Translations under genes and position numbers: made by a program
Notes under the pieces: model-generated
What the model saw: only the letters and a program-made list of their open reading frames with translations
Database searches by the model: none
Told to the model about the DNA's origin: nothing
Part shown: positions 1 through 8,002 of the stretch, piece after piece
Position numbering within the stretch: the stretch's first letter is position 1
Layout: every line of letters starts with the position of its first letter
DNA from: Chelativorans multitrophicus
GTDB lineage: Bacteria; Pseudomonadota; Alphaproteobacteria; Rhizobiales; Rhizobiaceae
Reading direction: 5' to 3'
Length of the DNA: 64,000 nucleotides
NCBI RefSeq assembly: GCF_011317445.1
Contig: NZ_JAAAPL010000005.1
Coordinates: 96,023 to 160,022 of the forward strand

Positions 1-705
1 GTGTCGGAGCAAAATCCTTGGCCTCACCCACCAGGATCATCAATTTGCGCGGTCCGCTCTTCGGCGGAAGTGCCGGTACCAGCGCCTCGGTCCGGCGCTG
101 CTCGATCGCGGCCTTGTCCGTCGACCGGAACGGTTCAGGCACGAAAAGCATCTCGTTGAGCATTCCGCCTTTCACCGTCATCTGGCCCGCGGCCTCGATC
201 AGGTGCCAGCGAATATTCCACCAGTGACGCTTGCCAGCCCACCGCGACGTCCAAGCCGTCAGCTCGGCCTGATGCCAGAGATAATGGAGCACGCTGCGCA
301 ACGAGAGCTTCTTTGCGTCGCCAGCGATGCTGTCAGTCGTATCCGTCCCCGCACTCGGCGCAGCCCGCGTGCCGATTTTCGTGAGACTCAAGGCGACTTT
401 AAGCGCGGACATCCCGCTCTCCGGATCGACCAGGATCGCACTGCCCATCAACACGCCGAGACCGGACAACTCGTCTGGTGGCTCGTAGGAAGGACAGACG
501 GGATCGTGCTCCCACCCGACATAGGCATGCGCTTGACGATGTACTGGTCGCCGACATGGGCGATGTACATCGAAAGTCCGCCTCCCCTGCAGAGGCAAAG
601 CGGTCGAACCCGCTTACGATGAGCGTCGGATAACGCTACCTGCAAATCCGGCGCCGTCTCCTCGACAACCTGGTCACCAAGTTTGAATCGTCGCATCGCC
701 TCCAT
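1..705 (-). pseudogene. DUF1173 family protein, frameshifted and cut by the window edge
   Basis: The minus-strand reading starts at ATG 705 (or ATG 696, MRRFKLGDQ) and is clearly homologous to the intact DUF1173 protein at 16749-17939. Shared blocks include the RPLCLCR cysteine motif, MYIA-IG/VG, and further on the VPEPFR and PPK-GPR blocks. Near base 510 one base is missing relative to the intact copy: there the intact copy reads GGC GAG CAC GAT, while here the bases give GGT GG- GAG CAC GAT, so the frame ends in an unrelated tail. The matching frame then continues to base 1 and beyond. Homology also covers about 60 bp upstream of the start. The role of DUF1173 is unknown. A sequencing error at one G of a G run is the alternative to a true pseudogene. 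Confidence 0.75.
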
Positions 706-976
706 CGCTCCGGACGCCGCCGCATCCCCTGTCTTTCATTGATTCACGGATTGGGCGGCAACGCAACCCTCAGAGCTTTTCGTGTGCACGCACTGCTTCG
801 CCGCCGCCAGCCGGGGCCGGCGTACCCTTCGCGCGTGATCTCATATGGAGGCGCGGCGCAGCTACGGCTGCGCGCTTCGCGCCTGCCGGCGCTGGCGGAG
901 GCAGAGGGGAGGCCCGGATGCGGCGGCGGGTCGAGGCCAGGAGAGAGTCTCCCGGTGCCCGTCGCGGAGAACGATC

Positions 977-1495
977 ATGACCCATACTGAGATTCTGGCA
1001 CCCTCACGCACTACGCCCAACGGCTACAAGGTCGACATCAGCCGTGGCCAGCGCATCGGGCGCGTATCGTCGGAATGGTTCAACCGGCCGGACGACGAAC
1101 GCTACCTCTCTCTCACCGATCTCAACAATGCGGTGAGCCGGCGGTCTGAACACAGCAAGACCCGGATCGTGGAAAGCGAGACAATCCGTGTGGAAGCTTC
1201 TCGCGACAATCCCGAGCGGCTGACACTCATGCTGCCAGATGCCCGCGCACCGGTCGCGCCGACACACTGGAGTTTTGGCCAGCTTGCCAGCCTGGTCAGC
1301 GCACCCGCGACCTATCTGCGCCAGCTTCCAGCCGCGCTTGCCGGCATCAATCTACAATATGGCCTGTCCACCCACCGCACCGAGCAGGTCAAGACGCTCG
1401 AGATCGAGAACGGCCGCCTGGAGCTCCGGGCGGTCACGGGCCCGGACTATGTGCGTTATCTGAACAGTCAAGCTGTCTCACCGGCTTTTCACTGA
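977..1495 (+). pseudogene. DUF932 protein, 5' fragment split by the inserted element
   Basis: ATG 977 has a GGAG Shine-Dalgarno sequence eight bases upstream. The product up to codon 1448-1450 (ending VTGPDY) is the N-terminal half of a DUF932, phage/plasmid-type protein. The last 14 residues, up to the stop at 1495, are encoded by the inserted element and are unrelated. The missing half begins at base 9630 with GRIFDHEL and matches the expected continuation. DUF932 proteins are common on rhizobial plasmids and their function is not established. A truncated protein of 172 residues could still be made, but it lacks roughly half the domain. Confidence 0.85.
1455..1481 (+). repeat. left terminal inverted repeat of the 8.2-kb element
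   Basis: GTTATC at 1455-1460 and TGTCTCAC at 1474-1481, separated by 13 bases. Read on the opposite strand, the right end has the same two blocks separated by 15 bases. The blocks are probably recombinase core and arm sites; the pairing is seen directly, the role is inferred. Confidence 0.6.
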
Positions 1496-1579
1496 TCCCT
1501 TCCATCGATGTTGAGCTCGACGCCGCCCGTAAGCGGTGGCGATCCCGTGCGCTCGCGTCGCTCTCAAGGAGCTTTCACG

Positions 1580-2542
1580 ATGACTTCCAGGATGCATTCC
1601 GGAGCGCGTGCCGACGTTTACACGCGCATCACTGCCGAGATCATCGCGGCAATCGAGCAAGATGCAGGCGAGTGGCGTGCGCCGTGGTTCCACAACGGGA
1701 CAAGTGTTGCCCGCCCGACCAATGTCGCATCGGGCAAGTGCTACCGCGGCATCAACACGGTGGCGCTGTTGGCCGCAGCCATAGCTGGCGGTTACAGCGA
1801 TGGCTTATGGGGCACCTACCGGCAATGGCAGGCCGCCGGCGCCCAGGTGCGCAAAGGCGAACGCTCGACCACCGTCGTGTTGTGGAAGCAGGTCGCTTCG
1901 TCTGAGCCGGCTGACGACGATGACAACGACGTCGGTGGCCACCGCCGGATGTTTGCCCGGGCCTTCTCGGTGTTTAACGTCGCGCAGGTAGACGGATACG
2001 ACCAGCCGCCGGTGGACCTCCTGCCGGAGAGCGAACGCCTGGCGCATGCTGAGGCTTTCATCGCCAATCTCGGGATCAAGACCGTGTTCGGCGGTTCGGA
2101 AGCTTACTACCTCCCGTCATCGGACACGGTGTTCATGCCGGATTTCGCTTCCTTCCGCGATGCCGCCTCATTTTATGGCGTGTGGCTTCATGAGGACGGC
2201 CACGCCTCGGGAGCAAAGCACCGGCTCGATCGTGATCTCTCGGGTCGCTTCGGCTCGGCTGCCTATGCCGCCGAGGAGTGTTGCGTCGAGATTCTCAGCG
2301 GGCTCGTCCTTGCCGATCTGGGCATAGCCCATCATCCGCGTGCCGATCATGCAGCGTATATTGCCTCGTGGATCGAAGTGCTGAAGGACGATCCCCGCGC
2401 CATCTTCACAGCCGCCAGCAAGGCGCAGCAGGCCGCCGACTGGATGCACGCGCAGCAGCCTAAGGCCGCTGCGGCTCCATCCGTGACGGGGCTTCGGGAT
2501 TTGTATCCCACTCTCAATCACGCGCGGGATCATTTCGGTTGA
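1580..2542 (+). CDS. ardC: ArdC-type antirestriction protein
   Basis: The product has 320 residues from ATG 1580, which has AAGGAG eight bases upstream. The N-terminal part has the ArdC ssDNA-binding signature (APWFHNG, SGKCYRGIN, LWGTYRQWQ, VRKGER, VVLWK). The C-terminal part is a zincin-type peptidase domain with HExxH at residues 204-208 (HEDGH) followed by RDLSGRFGS and ADLGI. ArdC proteins help incoming DNA survive host restriction. The gene lies about 120 bp inside the left end of the transposon, so it travels as cargo of the element and is not part of the plasmid leading region. The chrB-like promoter starts right at its stop codon. The family is certain; activity against any particular restriction system is inferred. 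Confidence 0.88.
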   Translation: MTSRMHSGARADVYTRITAEIIAAIEQDAGEWRAPWFHNGTSVARPTNVASGKCYRGINTVALLAAAIAGGYSDGLWGTYRQWQAAGAQVRKGERSTTVVLWKQVASSEPADDDDNDVGGHRRMFARAFSVFNVAQVDGYDQPPVDLLPESERLAHAEAFIANLGIKTVFGGSEAYYLPSSDTVFMPDFASFRDAASFYGVWLHEDGHASGAKHRLDRDLSGRFGSAAYAAEECCVEILSGLVLADLGIAHHPRADHAAYIASWIEVLKDDPRAIFTAASKAQQAADWMHAQQPKAAAAPSVTGLRDLYPTLNHARDHFG

Positions 2543-2567
2543 ACTGTAACGGTCGTAACATTATACA
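2539..2567 (+). promoter_or_regulatory. sigma70-type promoter of the chrB-like gene, probably leaderless
   Basis: TTGAAC at 2539-2544 and TATACA at 2562-2567 are exactly 17 bases apart. Transcription would start about 7 bases further on, at or just before ATG 2575, so the message would have almost no leader and no Shine-Dalgarno sequence is seen. A direct repeat GTAAC-GGTC-GTAAC lies in the spacer and may be a regulator site. Confidence 0.55.
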
Positions 2568-2574
2568 TGTGACG

Positions 2575-3117
2575 ATGACAGCTGCAAACTGGCTCCTTCT
2601 GACCTACAAAGTGCCGCCCGAACCCGCGGCGAAGCGCATCGCGCTTTGGCGACGGCTGAAGGGCATGGGCGCCGTCTATCTGCAGAACGGCGTCTGCCTT
2701 TTGCCCAAGACCGACGATCACGTCCGCCGGCTGAAGATGCTGGAGAACGACGTCGGCGAGATGGGCGGGGAATCCGTGATCCTGGAGACAGTCGCGCTCG
2801 ACCGGGCGCAGGAGGAGAAGGTCATCGCCCGCTTCAAGGCTGACCGCGACGAAGCCTATCGCGAGTTCGTCGACAAGTGCGACGACTTCGAGGCGGAGAT
2901 CGCCAAGGAGCGGGCGGCCAACCATTTCACTTACGCCGAACTGGAGGAGAACGACGTCGATCTGAAGAAGCTGCAGGGCTGGTTCGAGAAGATCCGCAAG
3001 CTCGACTTCTATGGCGCAACGCTCGGTGCGGAGGCCGAGAAGCGGCTGCGCGCGTGTGAGGCTTTGCTCGACGCCTATGCTCGCCAGGTTTTTGACGCTC
3101 ACGACGAGAACCGCTGA
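2575..3117 (+). CDS. ChrB N-terminal-domain protein (chromate resistance family)
   Basis: The product has 180 residues from ATG 2575; GTG 2569 is an alternative. The opening NWLLLTYKVP, then LWRRLKGMGAVYLQNGVCLLP, is the ChrB N-terminal domain. Full ChrB regulators are about 300 residues; this one stops after the N-terminal domain and a charged helical tail. ChrB senses chromate and controls chrA elsewhere, but there is no chrA here: the next gene, about 20 bp downstream, is a CDF transporter, probably co-transcribed. A role as regulator or accessory factor of that transporter is inferred from position. Chromate as the ligand is not shown. Confidence 0.75.
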   Translation: MTAANWLLLTYKVPPEPAAKRIALWRRLKGMGAVYLQNGVCLLPKTDDHVRRLKMLENDVGEMGGESVILETVALDRAQEEKVIARFKADRDEAYREFVDKCDDFEAEIAKERAANHFTYAELEENDVDLKKLQGWFEKIRKLDFYGATLGAEAEKRLRACEALLDAYARQVFDAHDENR

Positions 3118-3137
3118 CTGGAGCCGACACGTTGGAC

Positions 3138-3728
3138 ATGTCATCCCATGAACAGGACCTGCGGCGAGTGGTTCGTCTCGTCGCTCTTCTCAATCTCGCC
3201 TATTTCGGCGTCGAGTTTGCCGTCGCGCTTGCCATCGGCTCGGTGTCGCTTTTTGCCGACAGCGTCGATTTCCTCGAGGATACGTCAGTCAATTTCCTGA
3301 TCCTGGCAGCGCTCGGGTGGTCCGCCCGCCGCCGGGCCATGGTCGGGATGGCGCTCGCTGGCATCCTCCTCGTCCCCGGTCTGGCTACCCTTTGGACTGC
3401 CTGGGACAAGTTCATGACACTGACCCCGCCGGAGCCGTTTGCCCTGTCATTGACCGGCCTCGGCGCTCTCGCGGTCAATCTCTCCTGCGCTCTCATGCTG
3501 ACCCGCTTCCGCCACCACAGCGGCAGCCTCACCAAGGCCGCTTTCCTCTCGGCACGCAATGACGCGCTGGCCAACGTCGCGATCGTCGCCGCCGGGTTGC
3601 TCACCGCCTACACCCTGTCGGCCTGGCCCGACCTGATCGTCGGACTTGGTATTGCTGCGATCAACGCCGATGCCGCGCGAGAAGTGTGGCAGGCGGCACG
3701 CTCGGAACATCGCGCTGCGGAGGCTTGA
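3138..3728 (+). CDS. small CDF-family cation transporter
   Basis: The product has 196 residues from ATG 3138 (TTG 3132 possible), with about six hydrophobic segments and no C-terminal cytoplasmic domain, which makes it shorter than usual CDF proteins (about 300). Segment two carries DxxxD at residues 44 and 48 (ADSVDFLED), matching the YiiP metal site. In segment five the expected HxxxD reads SARND, so the usual histidine is replaced. CDF carriers export divalent metals in exchange for protons; the changed site may alter ion choice. It is the last plus-strand gene of the element, and its end overlaps the convergent HTH gene by 68 bp. Confidence 0.75.
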   Translation: MSSHEQDLRRVVRLVALLNLAYFGVEFAVALAIGSVSLFADSVDFLEDTSVNFLILAALGWSARRRAMVGMALAGILLVPGLATLWTAWDKFMTLTPPEPFALSLTGLGALAVNLSCALMLTRFRHHSGSLTKAAFLSARNDALANVAIVAAGLLTAYTLSAWPDLIVGLGIAAINADAAREVWQAARSEHRAAEA

Positions 3729-4083
3729 TCTCATAAAGCAACGGGCGCATTCGCGCCCCGATCCGACGTTCGTCGGCGCGGTGTAGCAGGGCACGGGCCT
3801 GGATATGCTGAGCGACCACATTCTCCCGCTCACGCCGATCCCGCTCTGTGGCGTTCTGCGGTGAGCGGGGTTCCTCCAATCGGGACAGCTTTGCGGCTTC
3901 GGCTACCCGCCGCAGTTCGGCGAGTATTACTGGAGCACGGTTCGCGGTCGCCCGGCTGACGCCGGCTTCCCGAGCCAGACCGGCGATCGTCAGTCGGCCG
4001 TCCGTCCGGGCCGCATTACCGGAGACAAGCCGGATCAGCGCGGCGCGAAGAGCTCGCTCTGTGGATGCGCTGACCGGCTTCAC
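3661..4083 (-). CDS. small HTH protein of the recombinase operon (TnpC-like position)
   Basis: The product has 140 residues from GTG 4083, which overlaps the stop of the upstream recombinase (GTGA). The sequence LTIAGLAREAGVSRATANR at about residues 30-48 is a helix-turn-helix, followed by a charged, arginine-rich helical region. In Tn554 the third gene, tnpC, encodes a small basic accessory protein that sets orientation and frequency of transposition; this gene holds the same last position. Homology to TnpC itself is not demonstrable by eye. The C-terminus runs 68 bp into the end of the opposing CDF gene. Confidence 0.6.
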   Translation of the reverse strand: MKPVSASTERALRAALIRLVSGNAARTDGRLTIAGLAREAGVSRATANRAPVILAELRRVAEAAKLSRLEEPRSPQNATERDRRERENVVAQHIQARALLHRADERRIGARMRPLLYEIKPPQRDVPSVPPATLLARHRR

Positions 4084-6221
4084 GACTGTTCCTCCAGCAG
4101 TGGCGCGATCAGCTTGCGCATTCGATCCCGGTCCTGCCGGATTGCGGTCCGCTGCACGCTCGACAATCGCTTCTCGTCCAGCATGGCCTCGGCATGCGCG
4201 ATCGCAGCCTGCCACGACGGCAGATGACGACGCGCGATGCAGGAGTTCGGGCAGCGGTCAGGGGCGCAGTTCGACAGGATGGGCTCGCTTGCCGAACCCG
4301 TCGACCGGCTAAGGCAAAGCGCCGTCGCCGGCTCGAAGAAGCAGTCGTTCAGATAGCCGACGTGCAGCGTGCGCGCGAGGTGGGCGAGCATCGCCTTCAC
4401 GCGCTTGCCGTCTGCGATCACGCCCGGCAGGGAGCCGATCTCCTGCGCGACACGGTCGATCTCGTGCGTGACGCGAGACGCGCCGGGGCCGGCCAGTCGC
4501 TCGCCGCGCTGCGCCGCTTCGTAATGCGCAACGATGTCGTCGAGCTGCCCCAGATGGTGTTCCTGCTCCACCTCCTGGCGGAAGCCGGAAGCCGATGATC
4601 CGGCATAGCCGTCGAACATTGCGACGGAGGCATGCTTGTACTGGATCTTGCCGGCGACCACGCCGAACGGCCGGTTGGCGATGTACCAGGCCACGGTGCG
4701 CCGGAACTGCCGTGTGTTGAAGATCCAGCTTCGGCCCTCCACGAGCGGGATTGCAGGTTGTTCCGATGCACCGAAGCGCTCGTCCAGGTGCTCGCGATAC
4801 CGATTGATCTGTCGCACCACATGCGGCACGCCGCGATCGAGCGCAACGGCGTGGTGCAGAACGATCCAGATGCCGTCATCCTTGCGCCGCGGCCGATGCC
4901 TTGCCGCAAGGCGCTCGGCGATCTCGACAGCGCGGCCGACCGGCTCGATCGTCACCCATTCCTCTGGTTCGCCACGCTCTTGCCGGCCCTTGTAGACGAT
5001 GCTGCGTATTGCCAGCCGTTCGATCATGCCGTCGGCGCTGCACTTGCGCTGAAGGCAACCGGGCCGCATTGCCTGGACCTCACCGTCGCGCATGCCGGTC
5101 AGATAGGCGCACAGGATGTAGGCGGCAGTCTGAAGTTGCCGTTCCTCGTGTGCCAACACATAGGCGTCGAAGCGCGGCCGCCATGGTTGGCCGCTATCGG
5201 GATCGATGGCGATCGGCGTGTCCATGCCGCCTTGCTCGACGCCGAGTTCCTTCACGGCGTCAAGAAGCCGGCCATAGGCAATCTTGTTCTGGATGAGGTT
5301 GCTGGGATGCAAGCCGCTCTGCAACGAGATCAGCCGGATGTTCAGAACCTGGCCGTTCAGGAGCTGGTCGAGCGCGATAGCGCAGCAGATGCCACCCATG
5401 CGCCTCGGTTCGTTCCAGACGGGAACGCCTCGTCCCGCCTGACGCCGCCTATCGATCCAGTCCGCAAGCCGCCCTTCGACGCTGCCGCGCCGGGCATAGC
5501 GCGGGCGCGCTGCATAGGCGGCCTCAAGGGCGTCGAGTTCGTCGCGTGCCGCGAGGATATCGGTCGAGAACAGCTCGACATAGCGCAGCGACCAGCGCAG
5601 CAATGCGCCGATCACCGGCTCGGGAATGCGGGGCGTCATGTTCTCATATGGCCGACCGCCGCAGCCCGCCACTTTGTAGACCGGCGTCCCGTTCCAGGGA
5701 ACGAAGCACAAGCCGCCATGGGTCAGGAAGCGGGCGAGCCGATGCAACTGCACGACCGGTCTCAGGCAGGCGCCAACCCGGCTCGGCAACACGGGCCGGT
5801 TCTTTTGGAGAGCAAGGTAAGCGTCGAGCAGATCCTGATCGATGAGCGCGGCATCGAAGCGGCCCTCCCGTTCCCGCACGAACGCCATCAACTGGCGCAG
5901 GGAGGCGAGCGCTGCTCGCGCGCTCAACGGCCGCAACCGCCCCGAGCGGTCCGGAAGGCGTTCGTTGAGCCAGGCGAAGATGTATTCCTTGGCCGTCAGC
6001 CTCTCCACCGGACAGGCAATATCGGTGAAGTCGATCGTCCGGAATGCATTGCGCGCAGTCACATGGAAGATTGCCGGATCGAGATTCCACACGTCGTCGC
6101 CGAAGCGCGAGAGCGTCTCCCGGTCGGTCCCTTCCTTGAGCTTCATCGAGCAGAGCACGATGTCGCTCTGGCTGCGTATGGCCGACGGGGCTGTGGCCTG
6201 GGCGACGTTCGTCGCCGTCAT
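4080..6221 (-). CDS. large tyrosine recombinase, third of the trio
   Basis: The product has 713 residues. ATG 6221 overlaps the stop of the second recombinase by four bases (ATGA). The catalytic half has box I as LTGMRDGEVQAM (arginine present), box II as RQFRRTVAWYI (first residue R/Q where most have H), then KHASVAMFDGYAG, which supplies the histidine and the tyrosine nucleophile. A C-terminal cysteine-rich stretch (CFFEPATALC, CAPDRCPNSC) resembles the zinc-ribbon tail of TnpB-class Tn554 recombinases. It would act in strand exchange together with the other two proteins. The long antisense open frame over this gene is a codon-bias shadow. Confidence 0.8.
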   Translation of the reverse strand: MTATNVAQATAPSAIRSQSDIVLCSMKLKEGTDRETLSRFGDDVWNLDPAIFHVTARNAFRTIDFTDIACPVERLTAKEYIFAWLNERLPDRSGRLRPLSARAALASLRQLMAFVREREGRFDAALIDQDLLDAYLALQKNRPVLPSRVGACLRPVVQLHRLARFLTHGGLCFVPWNGTPVYKVAGCGGRPYENMTPRIPEPVIGALLRWSLRYVELFSTDILAARDELDALEAAYAARPRYARRGSVEGRLADWIDRRRQAGRGVPVWNEPRRMGGICCAIALDQLLNGQVLNIRLISLQSGLHPSNLIQNKIAYGRLLDAVKELGVEQGGMDTPIAIDPDSGQPWRPRFDAYVLAHEERQLQTAAYILCAYLTGMRDGEVQAMRPGCLQRKCSADGMIERLAIRSIVYKGRQERGEPEEWVTIEPVGRAVEIAERLAARHRPRRKDDGIWIVLHHAVALDRGVPHVVRQINRYREHLDERFGASEQPAIPLVEGRSWIFNTRQFRRTVAWYIANRPFGVVAGKIQYKHASVAMFDGYAGSSASGFRQEVEQEHHLGQLDDIVAHYEAAQRGERLAGPGASRVTHEIDRVAQEIGSLPGVIADGKRVKAMLAHLARTLHVGYLNDCFFEPATALCLSRSTGSASEPILSNCAPDRCPNSCIARRHLPSWQAAIAHAEAMLDEKRLSSVQRTAIRQDRDRMRKLIAPLLEEQS

Positions 6222-8002
6222 TGTGCCGTCGCCTCAACCGGCAGATAAAGTAGCGTCGGCCCTTCTGCGGCAATCCGTGTCCGGGCCGCTTCCACGATCT
6301 GGGGCGCAAAGGCGGGCAGGATCTGCTTCGTGATGCGGTGCCAGGGGCGGCCAAACTTGATCGACCACTCGTCAGCGTTGAGGGTGGCGCGCTGATCGGC
6401 CATGAACGACTGGAATGCGATGAGCGCCGGGAGCTTGCGTTCGGTGATCACGGCGTTCTCGCATTCCAGGCACCCCCAGAACGGGGTCGGGCAAGGTTTG
6501 CCCGCTTCAGCGAACGGGCTCTCGTAAAAGCTGCCGCATCGCGCGAGCCACACATCCTGCTCGTCCATCGCCGGAGGCGGGTCTTGCCGCTCTGCGACAA
6601 GGTCTTCCCGCTCGCTCGTGGCGATGCGCGGCTTCAGCGCAGCGTCGAGGGCATCGTGGAACGCGGCGGCCAGGGTCCGCTCGTGAACATGGCGCAGGGC
6701 CGGAATATCTGCATAGTGCCGGACCGCGACGCTGATCGAATGCCCGACGGCGAACTGCTCGAGCTGGCCGTTCGTGCGTCGATACCACTCGGCCTTATGT
6801 GTCTTCCGCAACCGCGACAGCCTCAGCCGCAGCGATGCGCCGTCGTCATCGACCAGATGATAGCGCTCGACGAAGGCGGCGATGCCTTGTCCGCCTTCTT
6901 CATTGGCTGGACGCAAGCCGTCGATGGTCCAGAGGACCCACAGGCGATCCGACCCAGTGTGTCGTCGGGCACGTTCGGTGAGCGCGATCGCCATTCTGAC
7001 CAGCCCTCCGGGTGTGCCGCTCGATCCATCCCGCACCCGAAGGCGCTTCCACTCCGAGCCGCGTGCACCGCGCTTGTAATACTCGATCTCGACATAGCCT
7101 CTGGTGGGATTGCGCAGGCAGTCCGCCTTCAGGTGGATCAGGCATTCCATCTCCATGCCGGTCTCCAGCGACAGCAGCGCCAGGAATGCCGCAAGGTCGA
7201 TCGCCGTGAGGTGGAAGCCTCGGTGCGGCACCTCGATCCTGCTGTCGACCTTGCGGTAGGCCGCGAGATTGACGAAGCGCCTGAAGGCGGGATGTCGCGT
7301 CTCGATCTGCCCGGATCGTATGATCTCGGCGACGACGGCATCATGATGGGCGCGCAGCCGCGTGCATGCGTCGACTCTCGGCGGAGGCGGCGGAACGCGG
7401 TCGCCGAGCGCGATGCGCTGGCGGGCTTCAGCGATTTGAGCCCGGGCCGCGGTACGCAGCGCTTCAGCGATCCCGCCGCTATAGGCGTCTCGGGGCCGGC
7501 TCCCGCCGCTATCGCCGTGACCGAGATAGCGCAGGCGGGATACGACGTCCGGCGTCAGCACGCCGGGACGGTCCTCGACCGCGATGCGGAGCACGCTGAT
7601 CAGCGCCGCCAGAAGGTGACGCTGGAACAGCCGGTTCCCGGCATTCTGCTCGAGCCATGCCTCATAATCATTGATCAGCTCGACGGTGATGTCGCCTAGC
7701 CTTCGGACGGCAATCTCCCGAGCATCCAGGAACGACCAGAACCGACGGAGATTGAGCACCGTGCGCTGCACCGAACGTCCGATCGGCGTCGGCCCCATCT
7801 GGCGGATGCGTTCCCGCACCAGCGGGGCGATCTCGGCAACGAAGGATGGGTTCGACCAGGTACTCAGGTCGACGATGATCTCGCCGACTGTGTCGACGCG
7901 CACAGCGAAGCGGCGGGGATCGGCCACGATGACGGCTGCTACGGCGCTCTCATCCGGCGGCTCCAACCGGGGCGGGAAGGTTGCCCGTCGTCCCCGGCTC
8001 AT
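6218..8002 (-). CDS. tyrosine recombinase, second of the trio, lacking box I arginine
   Basis: The product has 594 residues. ATG 8002 overlaps the first recombinase stop (ATGA), and its own stop overlaps the third gene. The C-terminal catalytic half contains LRKTHKAEWY, GHSISVAVRHYAD (histidine, arginine and candidate tyrosine). Where box I should read TG-R it reads TGMEMECLIHLK, with glutamate in place of the arginine. A cysteine cluster (CGSFYES, PCPTPFWGCLEC) near the C-terminus may bind zinc. The protein may be a structural partner in a heteromeric recombinase complex and not an independent enzyme; that is inferred from the missing arginine. Confidence 0.78.
   Translation of the reverse strand: MSRGRRATFPPRLEPPDESAVAAVIVADPRRFAVRVDTVGEIIVDLSTWSNPSFVAEIAPLVRERIRQMGPTPIGRSVQRTVLNLRRFWSFLDAREIAVRRLGDITVELINDYEAWLEQNAGNRLFQRHLLAALISVLRIAVEDRPGVLTPDVVSRLRYLGHGDSGGSRPRDAYSGGIAEALRTAARAQIAEARQRIALGDRVPPPPPRVDACTRLRAHHDAVVAEIIRSGQIETRHPAFRRFVNLAAYRKVDSRIEVPHRGFHLTAIDLAAFLALLSLETGMEMECLIHLKADCLRNPTRGYVEIEYYKRGARGSEWKRLRVRDGSSGTPGGLVRMAIALTERARRHTGSDRLWVLWTIDGLRPANEEGGQGIAAFVERYHLVDDDGASLRLRLSRLRKTHKAEWYRRTNGQLEQFAVGHSISVAVRHYADIPALRHVHERTLAAAFHDALDAALKPRIATSEREDLVAERQDPPPAMDEQDVWLARCGSFYESPFAEAGKPCPTPFWGCLECENAVITERKLPALIAFQSFMADQRATLNADEWSIKFGRPWHRITKQILPAFAPQIVEAARTRIAAEGPTLLYLPVEATAQ

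Noticed and set aside
4632..6248. Long plus-strand open frame (538 codons) over the third recombinase
   Set aside because: Its product lacks any domain and mirrors the recombinase codons; high third-position GC keeps antisense frames open. The minus-strand gene has catalytic motifs and coupled starts.
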